Origin: Corinectria fuckeliana
Lineage: Eukaryota; Ascomycota; Sordariomycetes; Hypocreales; Nectriaceae
Assembly (NCBI GenBank): GCA_019137255.1
Contig: WPDH01000206.1
Location: 1 to 18,262, forward strand
Reading direction: 5' to 3'
DNA length: 18,262 nucleotides
In this document: piece after piece, positions 9,925-17,909 of the stretch
Layout: every line of letters begins with the position of its first letter
Numbering within the stretch: the first letter of the stretch is position 1
The notes under the pieces: generated by a model
What the model saw: only the letters and a program-made list of their open reading frames with translations
Database searches by the model: none
What the model was told of the DNA's origin: nothing
Position numbers and translations under genes: made by a program

Positions 9925-10488
9925 AGTTAAAAGAGCAGAAAGAGAAATAAAAGAACAGGTAGAGGTAGAAAGAGATTAGGTGATAGTAACACCCCTAGGG
10001 GTGTTAAGAGAGCTTTAGATCTTAGAGCTGTTAGTTAAGCAGGTAAGATTAGCCTATAAGATAACACTATAAGGCAGAAGAAAGTTATACTTATAGGCTA
10101 AGAGCTAGGTAGTAGTACTATAGATCTAGTTAAGAGCTTTAAAGGTAGATAAGGTCTAAGTGGGGAATTAACTAAGGTGGCTACTAAGAGTGAGCTAGAA
10201 GAGGTTAAAAAGGTTAAGAAAGGTAATAAAAGAGGTCTTAATACTAGTAATATTACAGAAAGCAGTGATAAGCTTATTACTACTAGTTTTAGTATTATAA
10301 ATAATAAGAGGACTATAATACTAGGTATAGTAATAGCTATAGAGCTTACTCTTACTAGTATAAAGCTTTTTAGTACTCTTAGCCTTCTTAATCTTAGCAC
10401 TAAGACCACTAGAGAGGGAAAGAGAGAGAGGGCTAGAATCTTAGAATTAGAATATAATATACTAGATAAAAGGAGTAATAAGAGCTAG
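9925..10488 (+). pseudogene. Relic B: basic, Lys/Arg-rich hypothetical coding region
   Basis: Frame 1 has only four stops in about 188 codons (at AVS-A, ISL-D, LIG-E and KGR-G) and is fully open from 10153 to the TAG at 10486-10488 (111 codons), the longest open stretch of the window. The reading starts very basic (RKRNKRTGRGRKRLGD) and continues with KSELEEVKKVKKGNKRG, then ends KTTREGKRERARILELEYN. No ATG begins it; the first GTG at 10177 is not a credible fungal start. The minus strand is also unusually open here (10098-10409) but reads as an L/S/V-rich shadow. Fewer stops than its neighbours may mean Gln-poor coding, weaker RIP or later arrival. No domain is recognised. Confidence 0.35.
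9988..10005. repeat. Perfect 18-bp palindrome
   Basis: AACACCCCTAGGGGTGTT is its own reverse complement. It lies within relic B. It could be a protein-binding site or chance; it is notable because GC-rich symmetry is rare in this DNA. Confidence 0.7.
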
Positions 10489-10702
10489 CTAAGATAGGAA
10501 ACAAAGATAAGAAGAGTTTATTAGGCCTAAGGTAGGCTATAAAATTAAAATATAAACTATAAGAAATATAATATTTACTATAGTAAGTATATTTTTAAGA
10601 CCTTATACATATAAAGCTTTATATAAGATCCCTACTAGCAGTAAATACTAATTAAGATAAACCTAAACTAAATTATAAAGTAAGAGTAACTATATATATT
10701 AT

Positions 10703-10771
10703 GCCCTCTAGGAATAGTTATTAAGAAAACACCTGTAGCCTATAAGGCAGCCTCTAAGAACAGTCACTAAG
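10703..10771. repeat. Two tandem left-type arms of the palindromic element
   Basis: Two left-type arms lie in the same orientation: GCCCTCTAGGAATAGTTATT (10703-10722) and GGCAGCCTCTAAGAACAGTC (10746-10765). No right-type partner arm is found between or after them. This looks like decay or internal recombination of two copies. Confidence 0.55.
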
Positions 10772-10990
10772 AAATACCTTATACTAACCCTAATCTAGTG
10801 CTAGCCTTATACTAACCCTAATTTGCTACTATCACCTGTGTTTAGTAATAGCAGCTAGAGGGTAGTAAACATATAAATATATAAATATATAACAGTAGAA
10901 TTAAAGCTATAAAACCCTAACTCTCTTACTTTCTTTCTTTCTTTTTTCCCTTTATAACCTACTAACTAACTAACCTAAGTAAGTGCTTCT

Positions 10991-11018
10991 AATCTTAATA
11001 GTTATTCTTAAACTCTAC
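10991..11018. repeat. Single right-type arm
   Basis: AATCTTAATAGTTATTCTTA followed by AACTCTAC matches the right arm of the palindromic family. A left arm is not visible. A second right-type arm lies at 11101-11127 (CTAATAACTGTTCTTAAATA). Confidence 0.55.
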
Positions 11019-11040
11019 TAAACCTAACTCTGCTAAACCT

Positions 11041-11067
11041 AACTCTAACTCTAACTCTAACTCTAAA
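11041..11067. repeat. (ACTCTA)n hexanucleotide array
   Basis: About four units of ACTCTA, preceded by related AACCTAACTCTGCTAAACCT. It resembles a one-base variant (CTCTAA) of the fungal telomere repeat CCCTAA. The change is not at a CpA site, so RIP does not simply explain it. It is too short to call an interstitial telomere. Confidence 0.7.
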
Positions 11068-11100
11068 TTCCACCTTTTACTTATTTCCTGCCTTCTTTTC

Positions 11101-11127
11101 CTAATAACTGTTCTTAAATATAATATT
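11101..11127. repeat. Single right-type arm
   Basis: CTAATAACTGTTCTTAAATA resembles the right arm of the palindromic family, retaining the less mutated AACTGTTC core. No left partner is clear. Confidence 0.45.
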
Positions 11128-11182
11128 TACTATATTTCCCCTACTTAACTCCTCCCTCTTACGAATTTTATTACCTTATAAT

Positions 11183-11244
11183 AAGATAGCCTCTAAGAAT
11201 AGTTATTAAGAATAATCTTAATAGTTGTTTCTAAATGCTACCTA
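11183..11244. mobile_element. Short palindromic element, copy 2 (full)
   Basis: The left arm GATAGCCTCTAAGAATAGTT and right arm TAGTTGTTTCTAAATGCTAC are inverted around a very short loop. The element lies about 130 bp upstream of the start of relic C. Symmetry is close to perfect except for transitions. Confidence 0.7.
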
Positions 11245-11374
11245 TATAACCCTTTAGACTATACTACTAATACTAGTCTCTAGCCCCTCTCTACCACACC
11301 CTACCTAACTACCTAAAAAATAAACAACTAAATAACTAACTATACTAACCTTAAGCGTAAGCTACTTGTTAAGT

Positions 11375-12037
11375 ATGCTAAGTAAGAGTAGCACCTTAGG
11401 TAAGAGGGGAAAAAAGCTTCTAGCCTAAAGGCCTAAAACTATAAGAAAGACCCTACTGTAAAACACTAAAAGAAAGGCCTTAAAGTCTATAAAACTTAGT
11501 AAGATAATCTTTTCTACCTAGACTTATCTTTCTAGTAGTAAAGCTAATTATAATACAGTCCTGCTATTCTTATTATCCTCCTAGTAAGATAAGAATAATA
11601 TATACCTACTAGAAGAGATACTAAAACTATAAGCTAACCCTCTAACTAAACTTATACCTAAAGACAAGAAAGAAGCTATAGTTAGCTTAGAGGACCCTCT
11701 TAATATTAACTAAACTATAAACCTTACAGGCTATAAATAAAAGATAAGATATACTATTTCTACTATTTAGCACTTTTATACTTATATTAAGCAGTCTAAG
11801 TTTATTTATCACTTACTAGTAGCTAGTAGTAAAAAGGTACTAAATAATAATATTATAATATAAGATATATAAGCTTATAGTCGCCTAAAACATACTTACC
11901 TTCTTAAGGCTAAGAAGCTATTAGAGAATAAGATAATATAAGTAGCTTACTTAGAATTTAAGTATATATATATCTTATTTTACTTTTAGGATACTACTTA
12001 TAAGTACTTTTTTTCCTCTTATATTAGCCTAAGATAA
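11375..12037 (+). pseudogene. Relic C: RIP-broken gene with start and stop
   Basis: This is a 221-codon frame starting at an ATG (11375) that survived, reading MLSKSSTLGKRGKK, and ending at TAA 12035-12037. About 13 internal codons are TAA/TAG and none is TGA; the other frames carry clearly more stops, especially in the second half. The N-terminus is strongly basic (KRGKKLLA, RPKTIRKTLL, NTKRKALKSIKLSKI). The middle reads LIPKDKKEAIVSLEDPLNIN, and the later part AYSRLKHTYLLKAKKLLENK. No signal peptide or known domain is evident. The basic start could be a nuclear or nucleic-acid-binding region (inference). A palindromic element begins at its stop codon. The family is not recognised. Confidence 0.55.
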
Positions 12038-12092
12038 CATCTAGGAATAGTTATTAGTATCTAATCTTAATAGTTATTCTTAGATACTACTT
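12033..12092. mobile_element. Short palindromic element, copy 3 (full)
   Basis: Left arm ACATCTAGGAATAGTTATTA, spacer GTATCTAAT, right arm CTTAATAGTTATTCTTAGAT. It overlaps the terminal TAA of relic C, so the insertion or hairpin marks the gene end exactly. Confidence 0.75.
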
Positions 12093-12133
12093 TAAGCCTT
12101 TTTTCCCTTTTTTCCTTTTACCTAAATAACTAA

Positions 12134-12195
12134 GCAGGATCTAAAAACAGTTATTAACATCTAGTCCTAATAGTTATTTTTAAACACTACCTTAA
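12134..12195. mobile_element. Short palindromic element, copy 4 (full)
   Basis: Left arm GGATCTAAAAACAGTTATTA, spacer ACATCTAGTC, right arm CTAATAGTTATTTTTAAACA. It is the second copy in the gap between relics C and D, 41 bp after copy 3. Confidence 0.75.
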
Positions 12196-12260
12196 GCTAC
12201 TTATTTCTACCTCTTATTTATATAATACTAATATAGTAAATAAGTATAACCTTACTCTAG

Positions 12261-13511
12261 CTACTTATCACACTTTTTAAATACTATAAGCTAGAGTGTA
12301 ACATATTAAATATTAAGAATATTAGTAAAAAGCTACTAACTATAATAAAAATTTAAGATAAGTTTCATATATTATATAGCACTTATAGCTAGCTTAGTAA
12401 TAAGCTTAAGCAATCTAGAAAGATACTAATCTTCTCTTTAAGAGGAAAAAACCCTTTTTTTCTAGCAGAGTAAAACATATAGGTAAATAATATTAATATA
12501 ATATTAATAGTCCTCACTTATACTTTTCGCCTTATAGATAATAACCTTATAATCTTTTACTAAAAGGATAATATAGATACTAACTATTATATTTAGGGCT
12601 ACTACTATAAGGATTAGTAATAGGCTATTATTATAGTTTATATAGTAAAAGGCTGCTAATCTATAGTAAAAAACTACCTGTTTAGTACTAATAAGAAGGT
12701 AAAAATATTATTAAGTTAACTTCTAACCTTTTAAGAGTATATAACTAAGAAGCGCTAAATACAGATAAAAACAGCTATTATAAAGCACTACTCTAAGGTT
12801 ATTACTAAGATTAAGAGGGAACTATATTTTCTTAAAGATAACTTCTCTATAGAAAACTTAAAGGTAATAAGCTTATAAGTATTATAAAACTAGATTATCT
12901 ATATACTAAGCATAATAGATTAGCTAAGTAAGATAAATAAGACAGAGTGTAAGACCACCCTAGCTAATATTAATAGTATCTTACTAGATATAGTATTAAA
13001 GGTAATCTCTTAGACTTTTTATATTATTATACTAAGTATTAACCTAGTAGAGTCTCTTATAAGCAGGTTATTTACTAAAGAAGTATACTTACTAATAACT
13101 AACTGTAAACATATTATAATTTGTAAACTTATTAATAGCCAGATCTGTATAGCCGCTTAGGGCCTATTATACTACCTTATCTTTATAGACCTTTATATTA
13201 CTAACCCTACTAAGGTTAAGCTTAGTATAGTAGTAATAGTAAAGTAGTATAATAAGCAGGTAGTAACTAATATAAAAGCAGCTATGTAAAAACCGCCTAA
13301 GTCTATATAATATAAGACAGCACTAGATAATAATAAGCTATATAAGCTATATAAATCTAGATCGCTTCTTAAGGAGATTCTTCTACCTAACTAGAATCTT
13401 ACTAAGATTTACACTTAGTAGAATATTAACCTAAATATACTTACTATTAACTCTTATAATCTAATAACAATTATAAAGCCACCCTAAATTGTAAGTATAT
13501 ACCCCTCTTAG
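12261..13511 (+). pseudogene. Relic D: RIP-broken gene, about 415 codons
   Basis: Frame 3 reads continuously as protein from about 12261 to TAG 13509-13511, followed directly by TGA. About 27 codons are TAA/TAG and no TGA interrupts it; a second frame tested over 12600-13140 has far more stops. Protein-like stretches are ILIFSLRGKNPFFLAE near 12428, IKHYSKVITKIKRELYFLKD near 12785, KTECKTTLANINSILLD near 12932, ITNCKHIIICKLI near 13095 and LYKLYKSRSLLKEILLP near 13340. The original start is lost; it may have mutated from ATG to ATA. The family is not recognised. Position and strand suggest it belongs to the same block as relics C, E, F and G. Confidence 0.6.
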
Positions 13512-13572
13512 AGTGATATTTAGAAATAGCTATTAGCATCTAATCTTAATAGCTATTCCTAAATATTACCTT
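13511..13572. mobile_element. Short palindromic element, copy 5 (full)
   Basis: Left arm TATTTAGAAATAGCTATTAG, spacer CATCTAAT, right arm CTTAATAGCTATTCCTAAAT. It begins at the stop of relic D and fills most of the gap to relic E. Confidence 0.8.
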
Positions 13573-14004
13573 TTTTTCCCTCTCTTCTTATACTAAAAAT
13601 ATACTAATATAACTATAAATATAAATTAACTAGTAAAACTCCTAATCTTACTACTAAGGTTTATCTTCCTCTTAAATAAATATAGTACTAGAAAGATATT
13701 TACCTTTTACCTTATAATAAGACTACTTACTAAACAGAGAAAGTATAAAGTTAAGCTTAAACAGGTTAAACTTTTACTAGATAAGCACCTTTTTAAGCTT
13801 ATTCTTCTTTTTATCTTAGCTGCTATACTTAACTAGGTGTTTAATAAACTTAACACGCTTTAGAGAGGTATCTTTACTATATATTCACTCTACTAGAGCT
13901 ATAATAATTATCCTAATCTAGATTAAAAGCTATAAACTTTAGATAGCTTACCTAAACTTTAGAAGCTAATAAACAAGCTAGCTAAAGACTATAAAAACCT
14001 TAAG

Positions 14005-14119
14005 GTAAGTCTCCCTCTTATCTAAGTAATATCTAAGACTAGCTGTTAGTATAGATTATAATAACTATTTCTAGATACTATCTTTCTTACACTTTTTATT
14101 ATACTAACTATAACTATAG
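14005..14119 (+). other. Spliceosomal intron of relic E
   Basis: The donor is GTAAGT at 14005-14010 after AAG. A perfect TACTAAC branch-site match is at 14102-14108, and the acceptor TATAG ends at 14119, about 12 nt after the branch adenosine, normal for fungi. Removing 115 bp joins exon 1 (frame 1, complete last codon AAG) to exon 2 (frame 2, first codon ACC) without a phase change. The donor, branch point and acceptor survive although the exons are full of stops. Confidence 0.75.
14026..14084. mobile_element. Short palindromic element, copy 6, inside the intron
   Basis: Left arm AATATCTAAGACTAGCTGTT, spacer near AGTATAGATTA, right arm AATAACTATTTCTAGATACT. It occupies about half of the 115-bp intron of relic E, between the donor and the branch site. 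Either the element inserted into an intron, or the element brought the intron with it. Confidence 0.65.
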
Positions 14120-15646
14120 ACCACTTAAGTAATTATTCTCACCTCTTATATAACTAGAATCACTAGGCTATTAAAATCTATTATTAGCAAACAGATTAAC
14201 TACTCACAGATAGACTTTCTCACTAAAGGGAATAACCTTTTAGAAGACCTAAAAGAAGACCTTAAGGTCTCTAATAATAGTAATAATCAGCTTATAGTGC
14301 CTAACCTTAATAAGAAGCTTACTACCTTTTATAAGCCTTAGAAAAAAACACTTATAAATAATAACTAGTTACTAATTATAGCAGATAAGTATTACTTTCT
14401 TAAGAATATAACCACAGCTAAGAATAAGATATTTTAGCAACTTAAGTAAGATAACCTCCTCTTAGTATTTACTATACTAATATCTAACTATATCTAGAAT
14501 ATCTAGAGGTATCTTACCCTCCTTTAGAACCTTACCTAGCTTATTAGCTAGTTACTAGTAAAGTATACTAGTATAGTATAAACCCTCTATAATAAAAAAT
14601 ACTAGAATGCTCTTAAGACAGATAAATACTATAGTAATATTAAACTAGCTGACCTCTCTAAAGAGAATATTATTAACTTAACTCTTCTCTCACTTCTTAA
14701 GTAGTATTACTACTTAGAGTATAAGAGATATATTAAGTCTAAAAAGAGTCCTCTATTTATATACCACCTAATACTCTTTAAGTACTTTATAAACAGGTCT
14801 AAGTTTAATATAAATATTTTTATACTAGCTATATAACCTATCTTTCTAATAATATCTATATAATATAGTATACTTATACTTATAATAATACTAGATAGTT
14901 TAGAAATATATATAAGTAAGAGTATTACTAATATAAGTATTATAATAGTAAAGCTATACCTACTAGATAATATTTAGCATTATATAATAGTAGAGATTAG
15001 TAAGCTATAAGATAAGCTACTAAGCTTAACTAATAAGATACTACTAGAGATACTATCTAATAAGAGGATAGTAAAAGATACTATAATAATACTTAATAGT
15101 ATAGTATACTAGCACCTTCTTATAATATTAATAGATATAAATAATATAATACTAATAGAACTTACTATTAAAATTATAAGATATATAGTAGACTTATAAG
15201 GTAGCACTCTTATTAGAGAGGCTAACTTTAGCCTAGCACTAAATAAGCTAGTATGCCTAAATAACACTAATAATAAGCCTTAGAACTATAATAACCTGCT
15301 CTTAATTAATAGGGTAGATATACTAGAAAAGGCCTAATAGTAGTTAGACTAGATTGTAAGAAACAAGCTAAACCTTATAGCTAGTACTAAAAAGGTTAAC
15401 TAAGTTATCTTAATAGACAGCTCTAGTAGTCTCCACTAGGTATTTTATAATATTAGGACCTTATAAAAGTATAGCTTCTTATTAGATAGGGCTAGATAAG
15501 TCTAGTATATTCTTTAGGATTCCCCTAAGTATATATACATTCTGTTAAAGATTCTTACAGTATATACTACTAATAATTAACTCTTAGTGTATTATAATAA
15601 TCCTCTAATCTTATAGTATATTTTTTTCCTTTTGTCTTATTACTAA

Positions 15647-15706
15647 GCTAGCCTTTAAGAATAGCTATTAGTATAAATCTTAATAGCTATTCTTAGAGGC
15701 TGTTTA
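15647..15706. mobile_element. Short palindromic element, copy 7 (full, best preserved)
   Basis: Left arm GCCTTTAAGAATAGCTATTA (15651-15670) and right arm TAATAGCTATTCTTAGAGGC (15681-15700) match with one mismatch over 20 bp around a loop of about 10 bases. It lies 31 bp after relic E. Confidence 0.85.
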
Positions 15707-15739
15707 GCACTCTTATTTTCTTCCCCTACCTAAATTAAG

Positions 15740-15800
15740 TAGTAGCCTTTAGGAACAGTTGTTAGTATAAATCTTAATAGCTGTTCTTAAAGGCTGCTTA
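15740..15800. mobile_element. Short palindromic element, copy 8 (full)
   Basis: Left arm GCCTTTAGGAACAGTTGTTA, loop GTATAAATC, right arm TAATAGCTGTTCTTAAAGGC. It shares the loop GTATAAATCT with copy 7, so the two are probably a recent duplication. It retains the less mutated AACAG/CTGTT core. Confidence 0.85.
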
Positions 15801-15899
15801 GCATGCCTATTTAAGACTATTAGCTAATTAGTATAGTATAAGATTCTTAATACCTTTATAGTTATATATAGTATCTTAACTTTATATTATATATTATAA

Positions 15900-16931
15900 A
15901 ACAGCTAGGCTAAGTAGAATCTTATAGTAGTAAAGTTTAATAATAAGACTACTTCTTATATATATCTAATTATATTAATAATACTATTAGCCTATAGTGT
16001 GAATTTCTATAAGGCTTATTACTAGGGTATTATTATAAAAGAGCTAGAAAACATATTAAAGACACTCTAGGTAATAGAGCGCTTATAGCAAGTAGGCTAG
16101 AAAGAAAATATTAAATAGGAAATCATCTTATATTATTATTTATATAATATAACAGCTATAATATAAAACCTAGAAAAATATATAACAACTCTTACAGCTA
16201 AGAGTAGGATCTTAGATACTATTAAGAGAGAAGCTTATATTATTTATAGTTTTAAAATTCTATAAAGTTAGCTAAGACAGAGTGTATCTTAGTATCTAAG
16301 AATATAAGTACCTTAGGATAAGATAGAGTCTTTTAAATTAGAGGGAGAGGGTTTATTTTACTCTAAGCTAGCCTGATTCTTTCTGGCTAACCCTAATAAG
16401 ACTAAGCTTATTAAAAAGTATAATATTAAGCAGATTACTATAGTATAAAGTATTAGCTCTCTAATAACTAATAGCTATATTATATTAATAGTAGTACTTA
16501 GCGAAAGAGAAGTTAGTATTATACTTAGAAATTTTATAGAGGCAGAGAAAGGTAATACTATAGTAAGACTCTCACAAGAGGTAAAAAGTGTTAGCAGCCT
16601 AGTAAGCTTTATAGTAACCTAGCCTACTATACTATCTGCTATACTATCTAAAAAGAGGATATGACTAATAGCAGCTAACTTAGCGAGAAAGAGGCACTAG
16701 TTCTTAAAGTAGTAAGTAGTAATAACACAAATATATAAGATAGTAGTATAAGAGTAATAGTATTTATAAGATAAGAAGTAAAACAAAAGGGGTAACTAGT
16801 TTAGCAGGTAGTAATAGTAAAAGATAGGTATTAATTAGAAATATATTAGACCTGACTTTAAGACTCTTATATAATAGCCCTAGTGTGACTATAAATATTA
16901 TAAGACTGCCTACTTAAGATATCACACTTAG
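15900..16931 (+). pseudogene. Relic F: RIP-broken gene, about 340 codons
   Basis: Frame 3 is protein-like from about 15900 (traceable to 15840) to about 16931. It reads TTLTAKSRILDTIKREAYII near 16188, DKIESFKLEGEGLFYSKLA near 16320, ANPNKTKLIKKYNIKQITIV near 16389, LSEREVSIILRNFIEAEKGN near 16500 and VRLSQEVKSVSSLVSFIV near 16563, then a Q/K/R-rich tail. Interruptions are TAA/TAG, apart from TGA at 16374 and 16663 (possibly former TGG or CGA). The 3' end is uncertain; the frame can be followed to a Tyr-rich end near 16925. The family is not recognised. It follows two palindromic elements and is followed by a long pyrimidine tract. Confidence 0.5.
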
Positions 16932-16936
16932 TATAT

Positions 16937-17010
16937 ATCTCTTTCTTTCTTCTCTTTTTTTCTCTCTCTTTTCCTCTCTTTCTTTCTTTCTCTTTTATCT
17001 CTTTTACTAC
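16937..17010 (+). repeat. Pyrimidine-rich tract
   Basis: About 70 bases almost entirely C and T on the plus strand, with repeated TTTC and TCTC. It directly follows relic F. It could be part of a 3' flank, a pyrimidine-rich promoter element for relic G or simple repeat expansion. Confidence 0.7.
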
Positions 17011-17024
17011 TATTACTATTAGTA

Positions 17025-17057
17025 AGATAGTAATAGTTGTTTTTAGAGACCACCTTA
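17025..17057. repeat. Single right-type arm
   Basis: GATAGTAATAGTTGTTTTTA followed by GAGACCACCTTA resembles a right arm of the palindromic family, including the terminal ACCTT. No clear left partner. Confidence 0.5.
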
Positions 17058-17127
17058 GTATAACTACCTCTTAAACATTTTTAAATATTCTCTTAAGACA
17101 CCTCTAACCTCTACTAAGCACCTTTAT

Positions 17128-17158
17128 TATAACAACTATTCTTAGGATCTATCTTAGT
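17128..17158. repeat. Single right-type arm
   Basis: ATAACAACTATTCTTAGGAT followed by CTATCTTA resembles the right arm of the palindromic family. Degenerate. Confidence 0.45.
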
Positions 17159-17179
17159 AAGCTAATTACTATAAGCCTT

Positions 17180-17214
17180 CTTGTTAGAATAACTATTCTA
17201 AGAAACTACCTTAA
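17180..17214. repeat. Single right-type arm
   Basis: TTGTTAGAATAACTATTCTA followed by AGAAACTACCTTAAG includes a small internal palindrome (TTAGAATAACTATTCTAA, imperfect) and the terminal ACCTT of the family. It is the last copy before relic G. Confidence 0.5.
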
Positions 17215-17279
17215 GAAGCCTTATCTTTTAAACAACTAAGATTAATATCTAACCTTACTTATTATAAGTAATATTAAAT

Positions 17280-17909
17280 AGCTACTAAGAAAAGACTTTA
17301 TATTATCTCTTATAAATAGGCTTTTAGGTCTTTATTTACTAAACTTACCACCTTATCTTAGTAATACACCACCTAGATTTAATATATAATATAATAGATA
17401 TTAGTATTAGAGGTATATAAGAGATTATCTTAACTAGTATTAGAAGTTCTTTTAGTATCTTAACTAAGAAATACTAACTTACTATAGTAAATAAGATAAG
17501 CTATCTTATTCTTAATAGTATTATTTAACTAACTATAAAACAGCTAAATCTAATAGTATATTATAATATAAGTGTTATATTCTTATAGAATGCTCTTATA
17601 AAGTTATAGTACTAAAAGAGTTTAATATTCTTATTAAGGCTATTATTAAGTAAGATAAGATAGGTTATTATATTTCTACCTCTAGGTGCTTAAGCTAATA
17701 TATATAATATATAGATTACTTATAAGTTAGCTCTCTATCTTACTATAAAGACTGTAATTTATAAGTAAGAACACTTAAAGTAAAAATAAGAGTATAATTA
17801 TTAAGATACTATTATATACTAGGAGGAGATTAATATAAAAAATACCTTATATAAGAAGAAGTAGTATAATAATTATTAGGCTATACTTAGTAATAGTATA
17901 CTAAATTAA
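17280..17909 (+). pseudogene. Relic G: RIP-broken gene fragment
   Basis: Frame 3 is clean between about 17343 and 17605 (for example TYHLILVIHHLDLIYNIIDI, then EIILTSIRSSFSILTKKY), where another frame tested has about four times more stops. It continues through NALIKL, SLIFLLRLLLSKI, VIIFLPLGA and ITYKLALYLTIKTVIYK to a charged end (EEINIKNTLYKKK) and TAA at 17907-17909. Interruptions are TAA/TAG. The start is not identifiable. It shares the frame of relic F, but the hairpin arms and pyrimidine tract between them argue for a separate gene or exon. The family is not recognised. Confidence 0.5.

Larger units (their letters stand above)
10489..11182. other. Gene-poor, repeat-rich interval
   Basis: No coding frame stands out. 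The interval holds single arms of the palindromic element, an 18-bp direct repeat (CCTTATACTAACCCTAAT at 10777-10794 and 10805-10822, period 28), a short TATAAA array near 10870-10895, a pyrimidine-rich run near 10920-10950 and the ACTCTA repeat at 11041-11067. Confidence 0.6.
13621..15616 (+). pseudogene. Relic E: RIP-broken two-exon gene
   Basis: Exon 1 (about 13621-14004, frame 1) reads LLLDKHLFKLILLFILAAIL near 13773 and LAKDYKNLK at its end. Exon 2 (14120-15616, frame 2) reads LLEDLKEDLKVSNNSNNQL near 14238, NIKLADLSKENIINLTLL near 14638, TLIREANFSLALNKLVCL near 15209 and VILIDSSSSLH near 15409, ending at TAG 15614-15616. The 115-bp intron joins the two frames exactly. In exon 2 a second frame tested over 14180-14460 has about five times more stops. 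Interruptions are TAA/TAG. The N-terminal exon has a hydrophobic stretch that could be a membrane helix; exon 2 has acidic and basic helical stretches. The original start is unclear (ATA triplets just upstream may be former ATG). The family is not recognised. Total coding length is about 625 codons. Confidence 0.65.

Noticed and set aside
10098..10409. Minus-strand open frame of 103 codons
   Set aside because: It lies opposite relic B, starts with a non-ATG codon, is almost only L/S/V/I/P/R, and the strand shows no continuing gene on either side. It looks like a shadow, though the plus-strand reading is itself unproven.
13621..13725. Specific start codon for relic E
   Set aside because: Several ATA triplets could be mutated ATG codons; none has supporting context that decides between them.
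4190..17214. CRISPR-like array made by the dispersed palindromes
   Set aside because: Spacing is irregular (tens to thousands of bases), copies vary, spacers contain gene relics, and the genome is fungal.
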